Notes under the pieces: generated by a model
Seen by the model: the letters and a program-made list of their open reading frames with translations, nothing else
Told to the model about the DNA's origin: nothing
The model's database searches: none
Program-made: the position numbers and the translations under genes
Part shown: one piece after another, positions 33,020 through 42,031 of the stretch
Layout: every line of letters starts with the position of its first letter
Position numbering within the stretch: the first letter of the stretch is position 1
Assembly (NCBI GenBank): GCA_040289295.1
Contig: PSLA01000003.1
Span: 1 to 64,000, forward strand
Source of the DNA: J051 sp040289295
GTDB lineage: Bacteria > Armatimonadota > Fimbriimonadia > Fimbriimonadales > ATM1
Direction: 5' to 3'
DNA: 64,000 nt

Positions 33020-34606
33020 ATGACGTTCGATGGGCAGAAACGGATGGCGGTCTACGTGGGGGCGTTCGCCGTGTTGCCTGCACTGCTGGCTGCCACCGAC
33101 GCCGTGAAGGTACGCTTCACGTTCTACGAGCCAAGCCTTACGCCCGTGGCAATCCGCATCGGCGACGAGTGCTTCTTCCCCGTGGAAGCCGCCTCTCGGC
33201 TCGGGTGGTCCGTGACCCAGCGCGGCGACCGTGTCACGGTCCGCGACGCCGCTGCCGAGACAACGCTCCCCATCCGCCGCATCGGCGGAGCAGCATATGC
33301 CTCGCTGTCGAAGGCGGTGCAGGCGTTCGGTGCGGTCGGCACCTGGAAAAACGCCGGCACATTTGAGGTTCTCGCCGCGGTGAAGAGCATCGTAGTGGCG
33401 CAGGGGCAAATCACCGTGGAGACGTCCCTTCCCGTACAGCCCAACACGTTCGTGCTGGACGCTCCTCCGCGTTTGGTGATGGACCTTCGCGGCGCAGTGC
33501 TCACCCCGTCCAACCCGCCGAAAGTGGAGGGCGCTGTCCGATATTCCCAGTTCCAGCCCGACATCGTCCGCGTAGTCGTAGACCTTAGCACGGCACCGCG
33601 CCTAGCGGCGAAGCCCTCGACGGGCCGCTCGTTGGTCGCCTCGTGGTCAAGCGCCTCGCCCGTTGCGGGCGCTGGGCGAGCGCGGCCGTTACAGGTTAAG
33701 TCGGTCGAGTTGGCGGCCGAGACCGACGGCGAAACGATTCTCCGCATCCCGTATCAAGGACCGAGGCCAACGCAGGTAACAACGGCGCGGGATGGCAACG
33801 GCGTCGTGTGGGTGCGCCTGCCGAATGCCGTACGAGAGGAGGACGGCGAGGTCGGCACGGCGTTGTCGAGCACGGTGCTCACGTCTGCCAATCTTGAACG
33901 AACGCCGTGGGGTGACCTGGGGGTGCGTCTCGAAATGCGGCGGCCGATGGGTGTTATCGTCTCGCCCTCCGAGACTGAGTTGGTCGTTCGCATCGTGCGG
34001 CCGAGGTACTCCAGCCTGAGCCTCTCGTCGGCCACGCTCTTCGTTGATGCCGGCCACGGAGGGAAGGACACGGGCACCCAATTTACGCTACCCGACGGCA
34101 CCGTGGTTCGAGAAAAGGAGATCGTTCTGCCGATCGCGCAGATGGTCTCGCAAAAGTTATCCAGTGACGGAGCAACTACCATTCTAACCCGCGACGGGGA
34201 CTTCGACCCCGGTCTCTACGCGCGCGCAGAGATGGCGAACAGCAGCGGCGCGCACTTCTTCCTCAGCATTCACGTTAATAGTAACAAAGTTGTGGACAGC
34301 ATGTCCGGCACGTTCGTCTACTACCACGACAACGACATAGACTCTAAGGTGCTGGCGGACTGCATCGCCGCGGAAATCGGTAAGGTGAGCGGCCTTCCCA
34401 ACCACGGCGCGCGCAGCGATTACACGCTTTATCCGAACAAAGGACTTGCCGTTCTACGCACAGCCAACATGCCCGCCGTTTTGATCGAGGTGGCGTATCT
34501 CAACCACGCGAAGGATCGCCAGCTGCTGATGCAACCCGAGTTTCGCAATCGGATAGCCGAAGCCATCGTAAAAGGTTTGAAGGTGTACCTCGGTGTCGAC
34601 ACGTAA
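33020..34606 (+). CDS. N-acetylmuramoyl-L-alanine amidase with copper-amine-oxidase-like and AMIN domains
   Basis: 528 aa. Signal segment (MAVYVGAFAVLPALLAA), a copper-amine-oxidase-N-like domain (about 30-125), two AMIN-like beta domains (about 130-330), then Amidase_3 from about 340. The zinc and catalytic residues are in VDAGHGGKDTG, REKEIVLP, SIHVNSN and VLIEVAYLNH. AmiC-type enzymes cut the peptide from muramic acid at the septum, and AMIN targets them to the envelope. Start ATG 33020 has AAGGA just upstream; the longer frame from 32906 overlaps the previous gene. The GerMN gene begins inside its last codons (14-base overlap), so they form an operon. Confidence 0.92.
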   Translation: MTFDGQKRMAVYVGAFAVLPALLAATDAVKVRFTFYEPSLTPVAIRIGDECFFPVEAASRLGWSVTQRGDRVTVRDAAAETTLPIRRIGGAAYASLSKAVQAFGAVGTWKNAGTFEVLAAVKSIVVAQGQITVETSLPVQPNTFVLDAPPRLVMDLRGAVLTPSNPPKVEGAVRYSQFQPDIVRVVVDLSTAPRLAAKPSTGRSLVASWSSASPVAGAGRARPLQVKSVELAAETDGETILRIPYQGPRPTQVTTARDGNGVVWVRLPNAVREEDGEVGTALSSTVLTSANLERTPWGDLGVRLEMRRPMGVIVSPSETELVVRIVRPRYSSLSLSSATLFVDAGHGGKDTGTQFTLPDGTVVREKEIVLPIAQMVSQKLSSDGATTILTRDGDFDPGLYARAEMANSSGAHFFLSIHVNSNKVVDSMSGTFVYYHDNDIDSKVLADCIAAEIGKVSGLPNHGARSDYTLYPNKGLAVLRTANMPAVLIEVAYLNHAKDRQLLMQPEFRNRIAEAIVKGLKVYLGVDT

Positions 34607-35144
34607 AAGCAGCGGCACAGCCTGGAAGGGAGCGATTCTCTTGGTGATGACGCTCTTTACGGCCGGCCTCATCCTGTACGTAAAGTACGGCATGCCCGGC
34701 TGGAAACCAACACCCGAGTTAGCGACTACGCAGCAGTCCGCGCCGATTTCCAAGCCGCCACTCCAAGTGCAGGTGCCAGTGGCGAAGGCGGGCAAAGGAG
34801 CCATCGAATGGTCAACCACCACCGTGCAGGGGGTCGAAGGCGAGGACCCCGTCGTCACAGCCGTCAACGCTTTTCTCGCCTCGACCGGCATCGTGCCTGA
34901 ACGAGCGCGCCTAGTCGATGCTTCGTATGAGGGCGGCGTCATCGTGCTGAACTTCACTCCAGAGTTTGTTGCAACCTACAGCACAGACGACGAGAACACC
35001 CTGCTTCGCGGGATCTTTCGCGCCGTCCATTCGAACTCAAATGCGAAGGCGATTCGGTTCCTCGCAGCCGGCAAGCAGCTCGAGACCCTTGGCGGTTACG
35101 ACCTGAGGGGAGAGCAACCGACCGACTTGTTCTCGGACAAGTAA
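34593..35144 (+). CDS. GerMN-domain membrane-anchored protein
   Basis: 183 aa. N-terminal anchor (AILLVMTLFTAGLILYV), a Pro/Gln-rich linker, then a GerMN domain (about 85-180: ERARLVDASYEGGVIVLNF, the helix ENTLLRGIFRAV, and IRFLAAGKQL). GerMN proteins occur in spore formers and elsewhere, often paired with AmiC-type amidases as here. GTG 34593 overlaps the amidase stop. Its last 49 bases overlap, on the opposite strand, the end of dapF. Confidence 0.75.
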   Translation: MSTRKSSGTAWKGAILLVMTLFTAGLILYVKYGMPGWKPTPELATTQQSAPISKPPLQVQVPVAKAGKGAIEWSTTTVQGVEGEDPVVTAVNAFLASTGIVPERARLVDASYEGGVIVLNFTPEFVATYSTDDENTLLRGIFRAVHSNSNAKAIRFLAAGKQLETLGGYDLRGEQPTDLFSDK

Positions 35145-35974
35145 TGCGACGCCAACTCCTCGGACGTTACCCCGTGGAATACGTGCGACGCGCGCGCGCT
35201 CACAATCAGCGAGCCCGAAGGTCCCACCGACACGATCGCGTCTCCTCCCGGGTTCTTCACGTGAAGGCTCAAGCGACCAGGATGCTTGCGAAACCAGCAC
35301 GCAGCCACAGCCGCGCTGCCGGTGCCGCAGCCGAGAGTCTCGCCGACGCCGCGCTCCCAGATGCGAATTGTGATCTGTTTCTCGTCGGTCTGCCACGCCC
35401 AGATCACCGAAGTACGCTCCGGATACCACTCGTGCTTTTCAAGGAGCGGACTGACCGTCTGGAATCGCCTGTCGCTTACGGCAGCGGAGAGAAAGATCAC
35501 CGTGTGCGTGGTGCCAGTACAAACGGATGAGACGACGAGCCGCTCGTTCGCGACGACGAGTTCCCTCTCCCATATCTCGCCCTCCACGCGCGCGGGCACC
35601 TCTTTGCAGTCGAAGTTAGGGCGGGGCAACTGAACATCGAGCCAACCGGCTTTGGTCGGCGTAACCACGATGTCCTTGCCCTTGTGTTGAATCGGCACGC
35701 TGCCGTCGTACCATCCCGTACGCAAAGCGTGCAACGCGGTTATGCGCAGCCCGTTGCCGCAGAAGTCCTCGGTGCCGTCGGGGTTGAACATGCGCATCCG
35801 CACTTGAGTCTCTGCTCGCTCGACAACCAGCAAGCCGTCCGAGCCGATGCCGAAGTGACGGTCGCAAGCCGCCCGCGCGAACAGGGGCAGGTCAACGGCC
35901 TGCACGTCTTGCGCCTCAACCAACACGAAGTCATTTCCGATGCTAACGTACTTCTCGAATGGAACCTTCGTCAC
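35096..35974 (-). CDS. dapF: Diaminopimelate epimerase
   Basis: 292 aa. Both catalytic cysteines are present: DFCGNGLR and LGCGTGSAA. GNDFVLVEA at the start and the pseudo-twofold repeat fit the family. It makes meso-DAP for lysine and peptidoglycan. GTG 35974 follows directly on the stop of the upstream unknown gene, so translation is probably coupled. The C-terminus overlaps the convergent GerMN gene. Confidence 0.93.
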   Translation of the reverse strand: MTKVPFEKYVSIGNDFVLVEAQDVQAVDLPLFARAACDRHFGIGSDGLLVVERAETQVRMRMFNPDGTEDFCGNGLRITALHALRTGWYDGSVPIQHKGKDIVVTPTKAGWLDVQLPRPNFDCKEVPARVEGEIWERELVVANERLVVSSVCTGTTHTVIFLSAAVSDRRFQTVSPLLEKHEWYPERTSVIWAWQTDEKQITIRIWERGVGETLGCGTGSAAVAACWFRKHPGRLSLHVKNPGGDAIVSVGPSGSLIVSARASHVFHGVTSEELASHYLSENKSVGCSPLRS

Positions 35975-37513
35975 TCAGTTCAGCTCCTCAAGTCTCATTT
36001 CCATACCTTTGTAAACGTTCTCGGCCCACTCGCCTTTCGGCGACACAACGGTGAACCACCATGCGCTGGGTCGGTGGTTGCAACGAGAGAGCCCATCGGT
36101 TGCGATGACGCAGCCGCGCACAACCCGCACACGAGCGAGCTGCACCTCACGCTGAATCTCCTCTCGACGCGACCTCGCGCGTACAGCCTCTTCGGTTGAC
36201 GCCAGTTGCGCCTGCTTGTTGCGAATCTCCTCGAGGCGGTTGCGCAGTTCCCGCCGTTCAGCACGCAACGACGCGATTCGCTCCTCGAACTCCCGACGCC
36301 TCTGCACCTCATCGGGTGGAGCATCCTCAGGCGAGGGGAGAATCCACTTCCTGAAGTGCTCGCCTTTCGCTCTTTCAACCTTTTGCCACTCGCGCTTGAT
36401 CTCTCGCAGGCGAGCATGTGTCTTGCGCACGTCTGTCTGCACAGAGGCGAGTCGCCGGCGGATCGCCCTGAGCGTACGGCGAATCTCAGCATACTCCTTG
36501 CTGAGCGCATCCCAGCACCCACCCATCACTTGGTGAAGCGCGCGAAGCGCCTGCGTGGTGCTCTTCGCTTTCTTCAACGTTTCGATGTGCTTCAGTTCCT
36601 TCACCTGAACCTCACGCCACGTTCGAGCGAACGTTCGAGCAGGAAGATGGTCGGCGCCAAAGGGCAGGCGGAGCGGCTCGGGAAGTTCAAACCAATGGGA
36701 AGTGTTGTCCAGCGCGTCCCAACTTTCCAACCGAATGCGCAGGATGGGGTTCACTTTGTGCTCTATGCCGCTCGCGTGCAATTCCTCGTGCAACCTTCGC
36801 GTTGAGGAAACGTACATCGATGCGTCCTCATGAAAGGCGAAAACGAACTCACGCGCAAGCATGCTAATGAGCGTAATCGCCTTGCCTACCAGGGCGCATT
36901 CGCCAAACCCATCTGCACAAACGCGTGCTAAATCATGAACGTTCTCAATCGGTCTATCCAAGTTGACGAAAACCGGCTGCGGCGTCATGACGGCAAGGAC
37001 CTTAGGAGTTAGCCGGATCGTGCCACGACCGCTGCCTGGAATCACCAGGTCGAACGGAATCGCTCCAGTACCGAATTTGTCCAAAGAATAAGTGTGCGTG
37101 CCTTGAACCGCAACATCGTAAGCACACTTCGCCGCCGCCGCCGTCTCCGGATTCAAGAACAGATCAAGGATCCGAAAGCGCGGAAGGCCCGCCGTGTCCG
37201 GCGTAAAGCGGAGCAGCGAAGACGTCCGAGTGATCGTCTTGGACGATACACCCGCCACCGCAACCTGCAACTCAGGCAACAGACACTCATACAGAGCGGC
37301 GAGGGTCTCAGCGCCGGCTCTTATGCCACCCCTCTCTTCATAACACCTGTCTCTTACTCGGCACAGCAACTTCTGGAGATGGGCTGCTGCCTCCTCGCTC
37401 CGCATCCTCTCTTCTGGCAAACAGATGCAACCGGTTGTCAGATCCAGCGCCCACTGAAACGTCCGCTGCAAGCAAGGGAACACCGCCGAGGTCGGCACCT
37501 CCGCCGTTGTCAT
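35975..37513 (-). CDS. Unknown protein with C-terminal coiled coil; probably the 3' part of a frameshifted gene
   Basis: 512 aa from ATG 37513. The N-terminal 300 residues look globular and are unrecognised. Residues about 320-480 are charged and heptad-like (LRAIRRRLASVQTDVRKTHA and similar), a long coiled coil. The C-terminal 60 residues look folded again. ATG overlaps the stop of the upstream 164-codon frame (ATGA). However, this frame is open further up to 37561 and beyond, and one extra G in the CCCC run (plus strand) at 37571-37574 would join both into a single protein of about 675 aa. Followed immediately by dapF. Confidence 0.55.
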   Translation of the reverse strand: MTTAEVPTSAVFPCLQRTFQWALDLTTGCICLPEERMRSEEAAAHLQKLLCRVRDRCYEERGGIRAGAETLAALYECLLPELQVAVAGVSSKTITRTSSLLRFTPDTAGLPRFRILDLFLNPETAAAAKCAYDVAVQGTHTYSLDKFGTGAIPFDLVIPGSGRGTIRLTPKVLAVMTPQPVFVNLDRPIENVHDLARVCADGFGECALVGKAITLISMLAREFVFAFHEDASMYVSSTRRLHEELHASGIEHKVNPILRIRLESWDALDNTSHWFELPEPLRLPFGADHLPARTFARTWREVQVKELKHIETLKKAKSTTQALRALHQVMGGCWDALSKEYAEIRRTLRAIRRRLASVQTDVRKTHARLREIKREWQKVERAKGEHFRKWILPSPEDAPPDEVQRRREFEERIASLRAERRELRNRLEEIRNKQAQLASTEEAVRARSRREEIQREVQLARVRVVRGCVIATDGLSRCNHRPSAWWFTVVSPKGEWAENVYKGMEMRLEELN

Positions 37514-38004
37514 GGCGCGCTCGCTCGTCGAGGCGATGAACGACGGCAACCTTGAAGGCATGCAGAGCTTCCCCGCCAGCCGTACGCCTCCGTAATCTGG
37601 TCCAGCACTTCCCCCCTGCCATGCGTGATCATTTCGATGTTCACGCCCGCCTCGAGGAGGCGCTCGCGCGTAACGGGCGTCTCGCTCCCGAACAGCGCCG
37701 AGAACTCGCCCGCAGCCGACCAGAACTCCTTCGTCGAGCCGTCGTTCTTCGGCAGCGCCACAAAGCTCTCACCCCCCGCGTGCTGGGCCGCCTCGCCGCC
37801 GCCGGGAAGCTTCGCGAAGTAGTCCGTGTCGTGGACGCCCGCCACCAACTCGAGCGACAGCCCGAGGTCTTGCGCCGCCCTGATGACGAGAGCCTTCATC
37901 GGCTCGTCCCAGAAGACCGTCTGCCCCAGCGCCAAGAGGGGCACGCCGGGAGCGCGGCGAGCGAGTTCTTCGAGCGTGGCTCGCACGCTCGGTTTGAGGT
38001 TCAC
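37510..38004 (-). CDS. Unknown protein, probable 5' part of frameshifted gene
   Basis: 164 codons. Residues 1-146 look like a real alpha/beta domain (LLALGQTVFWDEPMKALVI, ELVAGVHDTDYFAKLPGG, ALPKNDGSTKEFW). The last 18 (SSACLQGCRRSSPRRASAP) turn abruptly Arg/Ser-rich, as after a frameshift. The start GTG 38004 is well fixed: CATAAT lies 6 bases upstream. No family recognised. See the downstream entry for the proposed single gene. Confidence 0.55.
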   Translation of the reverse strand: MNLKPSVRATLEELARRAPGVPLLALGQTVFWDEPMKALVIRAAQDLGLSLELVAGVHDTDYFAKLPGGGEAAQHAGGESFVALPKNDGSTKEFWSAAGEFSALFGSETPVTRERLLEAGVNIEMITHGRGEVLDQITEAYGWRGSSACLQGCRRSSPRRASAP

Positions 38005-38010
38005 GCCCCG

Positions 38011-38016
38011 ATTATG
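38011..38016 (-). promoter_or_regulatory. -10 box of unknown gene/dapF operon (leaderless)
   Basis: CATAAT on the minus strand, 6 bases before GTG 38004. Confidence 0.55.
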
Positions 38017-38337
38017 GTCTTTGATGCGAAGTCGGTCTCCCGAGGCGGCCGCAGTCGCCTACCGGTGTAGGTGCCACGCGGGGCTGCGTAAGGGGATTAC
38101 GCGCCAGTCGAGACCCTCAGGGGCGACGGGGTAAGGGGTGTGCCACGCGGCGCAGCGCGTACTACGTAACGTGAGGCGCAACCGACCCGTGGTTCGCTAC
38201 TACGATGGGGAAAGAGATCGGCACGGTGACGGACGTCGCCTATGCGGCGCTTGATGGGTCGCCGCCCACCGGGGCGAGATTTGCTTCGTGGGGCTCGCCG
38301 TAGGATCTGCAACACGTTCGTGGTCTTGGTGCCCGTC

Positions 38338-38343
38338 CATAAT
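38338..38343 (+). promoter_or_regulatory. -10 box of PIG-L gene (leaderless)
   Basis: CATAAT, 7 bases before ATG 38351. Confidence 0.5.
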
Positions 38344-38350
38344 CACCTGC

Positions 38351-39130
38351 ATGTCCGCTGCACGAGCGGCTGTGCGCCAACTCGGTATGTTGATCGCCTT
38401 TCTCGCTGTGATGGGCTTGGTTGCGTGGGTGGTGTTGCTCACACGGCTCACCGTTCCGCCCCGGCAAGCCCTCACCGCCGGTCGAGAGATGCTCAAGCAT
38501 CGCCGCGTTCTTGCAGTGGTCGCGCATCCTGACGACGCGGAATGGTGGATCGCCGGCACATTGCGTCGCTTCGTGGAAGAGGGCGCGGAGGTGATGCTTG
38601 TTGTCGCGTCGAACGGCGAGAAGGGACCGAATTGGACCAGAGCGCGGAATCTCGCCGAGGCTCGCAAGGAGGAGCAGCGCGCCGCTCAGCGGGTGATCGG
38701 TTACCAGCGCCTTCTTTTCCTCGAGATGCCCGATCGGGAGGTTGTCAAACAGTCCGATTTCGCGCCCCGCATCCGAGAGATTGCGCTTGAGTTCAAGCCG
38801 ACTCTCCTCATCACGTTCGATCCGAGGCACCCGGAGTTGCCATACCTGCATCCGGACCACGAGGGCGTAGGCCGCACGGTGCGCGAGTGGTGGTTGCAGG
38901 AGGGCGAGGGGGTCGCGATCGCCTTCTTTCACTCGCGGCGCCCGAATGCAGCCGTTGACATCACCGACGTGTACGAGATGAAGCGCGAGGCGCTCCAGCA
39001 GCACAAGTCGCAAGGGCTCGGCGGAGCCGGCTCCTTGAATCGCGCCGCCCACGCTCGCAACGGGCGGCGGGTGGGCGTGCCGCTTGCTGAACTGTTTCGG
39101 TTTGTCGAGGCCCGTCAGCGGACCGACTGA
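38351..39130 (+). CDS. PIG-L family deacetylase, membrane-anchored
   Basis: 259 aa. One N-terminal membrane helix (LGMLIAFLAVMGLVAWVVLL), then a LmbE/PIG-L domain. The zinc-site motif is VVAHPDDAEWW, the second His motif LHPDHEGVG, and TFDPRHPELPYLHP lies between. Such enzymes remove acetyl groups from GlcNAc-type sugars (GlcNAc-PI, GlcNAc-Ins, bacillithiol precursors); the substrate here is unknown. Start ATG 38351 is set by the CATAAT box. It ends 130 bases before feoB, which it faces. Confidence 0.88.
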   Translation: MSAARAAVRQLGMLIAFLAVMGLVAWVVLLTRLTVPPRQALTAGREMLKHRRVLAVVAHPDDAEWWIAGTLRRFVEEGAEVMLVVASNGEKGPNWTRARNLAEARKEEQRAAQRVIGYQRLLFLEMPDREVVKQSDFAPRIREIALEFKPTLLITFDPRHPELPYLHPDHEGVGRTVREWWLQEGEGVAIAFFHSRRPNAAVDITDVYEMKREALQQHKSQGLGGAGSLNRAAHARNGRRVGVPLAELFRFVEARQRTD

Positions 39131-39260
39131 GCCGCGCGTTGCTCAGCGACCCATGGAGAGGAATCTCCCTCTAATCGCAATCGGAGCGATCAACCAAACG
39201 TTGGGTAGCACACCGCTTGTTGCTTGGTTGTACATCATTTATGCCACTGCTCCAACCCAC

Positions 39261-41390
39261 TCAGCCGAACAGGCGCACGGTTTGGGCGACCAGGAAGCAC
39301 ACCAAGAATGCGATGCCGAGCGGCAGGAACGCGGACACCAGCGTCCACTTCTTGCTCCCGGTCTCCTTGAAGATTGTCCAGAGCGTGGTCGAGCAGGGGT
39401 TGTGCAGCAACGAGAAGAGCATTAGGCACACGGCGGTGAGGACGGTCCATCCGTGATCCACGATGAGGAGTTGCTTGAGCTGCTCCGTGCTTTCGACGTC
39501 AATGAGTTTATTGTAGTTAAGATAAGCCATCAGCATCGTTGGCACGACGACTTCGTTGGCGGGTATGGCGACGATATACGCGAGGATAATGACGCCATCG
39601 AGGCCGATGAGCCTGCCGAGAGGATCGAGGAAGTCCACGATGGCGCTCATGAGGGTGCGGTCGCCGACGCTGACGTTGCCGAGAATCCACGCCAGCCCTC
39701 CTGCTGGGGCGGCGATCACTACCGCTCGCCATAGAACGAAGATGGTGCGGTCAATCAGCGAAGTGTACAACACGCGAAGGACCTGGGGCTTGCGGTAGGG
39801 CGGCAACTCGAGCGCGAACGCCGACGCAGCGCCCTTCAGAGCCGTGCGCGACAGGCCGTAGGTGACGATCAGCGTAACGATGAAGCCGATCAGCACGACC
39901 CCTACCAGAGTTCCCGCTCCCACCAGAGCGCCGACAACGGGCGGGAACGCCGCGGCGATAAACACCGTAGCGAGCATGATGAGCGTCGGCCAGCGGCCGT
40001 TGCAAGGCATGAAGTTGTTCGTAATAATCGCGATGAGGCGCTCGCGCGGGGAGTCAATGATGCGAGTTGAAATAACTCCTGCGGCGTTGCAGCCGAATCC
40101 CATCGCCATCGTCAGAGCCATCTTGCCGTGGCCGCCGACCTTCTGAAACACTCTGTCGAGGTTGAACGCCGCACGAGGGAGGTAGCCCAGGTCTTCGAGC
40201 AGCGTGAAGGCGGGGAAGAAGATTGCCATGGGAGGCAGCATCACCGAAATGACCCACGCCAGACCGCGATAGACGCCCTCGATGAGGAAACCGGTCAGCC
40301 AAGAGGGCGAACCGATTGCGTTCATAAGCGCCAGCAGCCGCTCTTCAATCATGAACAGCCAGTGCGCGAGTAGCGAGGATGGAACGTTGGCTCCTGCGAT
40401 CGTGAGCCAGAAGACGGCTGCGAGCAAGGCGAGCATTACCGGGAAGCCGAATAGTTTCGACGTAAGAATCTTGTCGAGTGCATGGTCCGCCTTCCTTGTC
40501 GGGGCTGTGCTTCCATGGACGACCCGCGACGCGATTCTCTCCGCTTCTCGAAAGATTGCTCGCACAGTAGCGTCGGCTGCTTCTACGCTACTCGCGAGCG
40601 CCGCCGCGTGTTCAAGCAAACGTTGTGCTGTGTCCACGTCGTGGCTGACCCCTGCAAGACGCGCGATGTGGCCGCTGCGAATCGCCTGGGCCATTGCCTC
40701 GTCTCGCTCCAGGAGTCGCAGGGCGACCCACTCGGCGGCGTCAAGCGAGGGGTAAGTCACGCGAACTTCTCGTAGGATTTGCTCGAAGGCGCCGTGCGCT
40801 TCGCCTTCCAACGTGATTGCGGGGTGTGGTGTTGCGCGCTCCCTTGAAGCTACGCGGGCGATGGCAGCCACCAATCGCTCCAAACCCCTGCGCTTCGTGG
40901 CGACCGTGGGCACAACGGGCACGCCCAACTCCTGCTCGAGAGCGCGCGGGTCAATCTTAAGGCCGTGGCGTTCCGCTTCGTCCATCAGGTTTAGGCAGAC
41001 GACGACATTTGGTGTGACGCGTAAGACCTGCAGCACGAGGTTGAGATTGCGCTCCAGGCAAGTCGCGTCAACCACCACGACCACAACGTCCGGTTTGCCG
41101 AAAAGCAAAAAGTCCCGCGCGATCTCCTCGTCCGTCGTGCGCGCAAGCAGCGAGTACGTTCCTGGCAGATCAACGAGGTTGTACTTCCTATGTTGAAATC
41201 GGAACGAGCCCTCGGCTCGGGTTACTGTTTTGCCGGGCCAGTTCCCCGTGTGCTGCCGCAAGCCGGTTAGCGCGTTGAAAACGGTGCTCTTGCCCGTGTT
41301 TGGGTTGCCGGCGAGGGCAACGACGATCCCGCTCTCCGATACGCCGAATCTGGAGCGCGCCGTGACTCTGCGTTCGAGCAACTCAGCCAT
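39261..41390 (-). CDS. feoB: Ferrous iron transporter FeoB
   Basis: 709 aa. Cytosolic G domain: G1 GNPNTGKST, G3 DLPGTYSL, G4 NLMD. Then the GDI helical domain (about 175-270) and the membrane part with two gate repeats (about 285-709; MGFGCNAAG, NNFMPCNGRWPTLI). It takes up Fe2+ using GTP. Start ATG 41390 gives the usual N-terminus just before G1 and overlaps the feoA end by 8 bases. It is the last gene of the dtxR-feoA-feoB operon. Confidence 0.96.
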   Translation of the reverse strand: MAELLERRVTARSRFGVSESGIVVALAGNPNTGKSTVFNALTGLRQHTGNWPGKTVTRAEGSFRFQHRKYNLVDLPGTYSLLARTTDEEIARDFLLFGKPDVVVVVVDATCLERNLNLVLQVLRVTPNVVVCLNLMDEAERHGLKIDPRALEQELGVPVVPTVATKRRGLERLVAAIARVASRERATPHPAITLEGEAHGAFEQILREVRVTYPSLDAAEWVALRLLERDEAMAQAIRSGHIARLAGVSHDVDTAQRLLEHAAALASSVEAADATVRAIFREAERIASRVVHGSTAPTRKADHALDKILTSKLFGFPVMLALLAAVFWLTIAGANVPSSLLAHWLFMIEERLLALMNAIGSPSWLTGFLIEGVYRGLAWVISVMLPPMAIFFPAFTLLEDLGYLPRAAFNLDRVFQKVGGHGKMALTMAMGFGCNAAGVISTRIIDSPRERLIAIITNNFMPCNGRWPTLIMLATVFIAAAFPPVVGALVGAGTLVGVVLIGFIVTLIVTYGLSRTALKGAASAFALELPPYRKPQVLRVLYTSLIDRTIFVLWRAVVIAAPAGGLAWILGNVSVGDRTLMSAIVDFLDPLGRLIGLDGVIILAYIVAIPANEVVVPTMLMAYLNYNKLIDVESTEQLKQLLIVDHGWTVLTAVCLMLFSLLHNPCSTTLWTIFKETGSKKWTLVSAFLPLGIAFLVCFLVAQTVRLFG

Positions 41391-41622
41391 CGGTTGCCTC
41401 CTCCTCCAGCAAGACCGTGCGGGCGTCCTCCTCCCGCAGGGCGACGAGAGAGCCGCGCACCTCATACGCCACCGGCTGCCCGAGCGGACTTCGCAGGCTG
41501 GCACAGACACGTGTGCCGGGCACCAAGCCCAAGTCCTGCAGCCGCTCGCGCGTCAGTCCGGAAGCCTGGACCTGGCGCACGATTCCGCATTCGCCCAGGT
41601 TCAAGTCAGCCAACGTTCTCAT
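41383..41622 (-). CDS. feoA: FeoA-like SH3 protein
   Basis: 79 aa. SH3-type beta barrel: MRTLADLNLGECGIVRQV, LTRERLQDLGLVPGTRV, SPLGQPVAYEVRGSLVALR. It binds and stimulates FeoB. ATG 41622 lies inside the end of the regulator gene (17-base overlap) and its stop lies inside feoB, so all three genes are translationally chained. Confidence 0.92.
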   Translation of the reverse strand: MRTLADLNLGECGIVRQVQASGLTRERLQDLGLVPGTRVCASLRSPLGQPVAYEVRGSLVALREEDARTVLLEEEATDG

Positions 41623-42025
41623 GGCATCTCTTGGGTGGTATCGGGCTTCCGTGGGGGCACTCTGTCGGATGGCCCATGATTTCGGAGATCCTGTCCTCGA
41701 ATTCTTCCGAGATGTGATGTTCGAGGGTCTCGGCTTGCTCGTGGACTTGGTCCTCAGGGAAGCCGAGGCGCTCGACGAGGTACCGCTCGAGCAGTCGGTG
41801 GTGCCGAACCATCTCCTCTGCAAGCCGGAAGCCCTCCTCGGTGAGGCGGGCGCCGTGGTACGGCTTGTGGTGCACCAAGCCGTCGCGGCGAAGACTCCTC
41901 AGCATCTTGCTTACCGCCGCAGGGGTTAGCCCGAGGCGGTCGGCGATGCTCTGGGTGCTCACCGACTGGCGCTTGCCGAGGTGGTAGATTGCCTTTACGT
42001 AGTCTTGCACGGAGGTCGTGCTCAC
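41606..42025 (-). CDS. DtxR/MntR family metal-dependent regulator
   Basis: 139 aa. Winged helix (SVQDYVKAIYHLGK, AAVSKMLRSLRRDGLV) and the dimerisation/metal-binding domain (HHRLLERYLVERLG, HEQAETLEHHISEEFEDRI); there is no C-terminal SH3 domain, which FeoA-like DtxRs carry. With Fe2+ (or Mn2+) bound it should repress its own operon with feoAB. GTG 42025 is the start, set by TAAAAT 6 bases upstream. Iron is the likelier metal given feoAB, but MntR-type members of this length exist. Confidence 0.9.
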   Translation of the reverse strand: MSTTSVQDYVKAIYHLGKRQSVSTQSIADRLGLTPAAVSKMLRSLRRDGLVHHKPYHGARLTEEGFRLAEEMVRHHRLLERYLVERLGFPEDQVHEQAETLEHHISEEFEDRISEIMGHPTECPHGSPIPPKRCHENVG

Positions 42026-42031
42026 GGGTCT

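Larger units (their letters stand above)
38005..38350. other. Intergenic region between divergent genes
   Basis: 346 bases. It contains two leaderless promoters at its ends (38011-38016 minus, 38338-38343 plus) and two copies of TGCCACGCGG (about 38071 and 38141). There is also a 33-codon frame (38203-38304, MGKEIGTVTDVAYAALDG...) without its own promoter or ribosome site. I cannot support a gene here. Confidence 0.5.
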
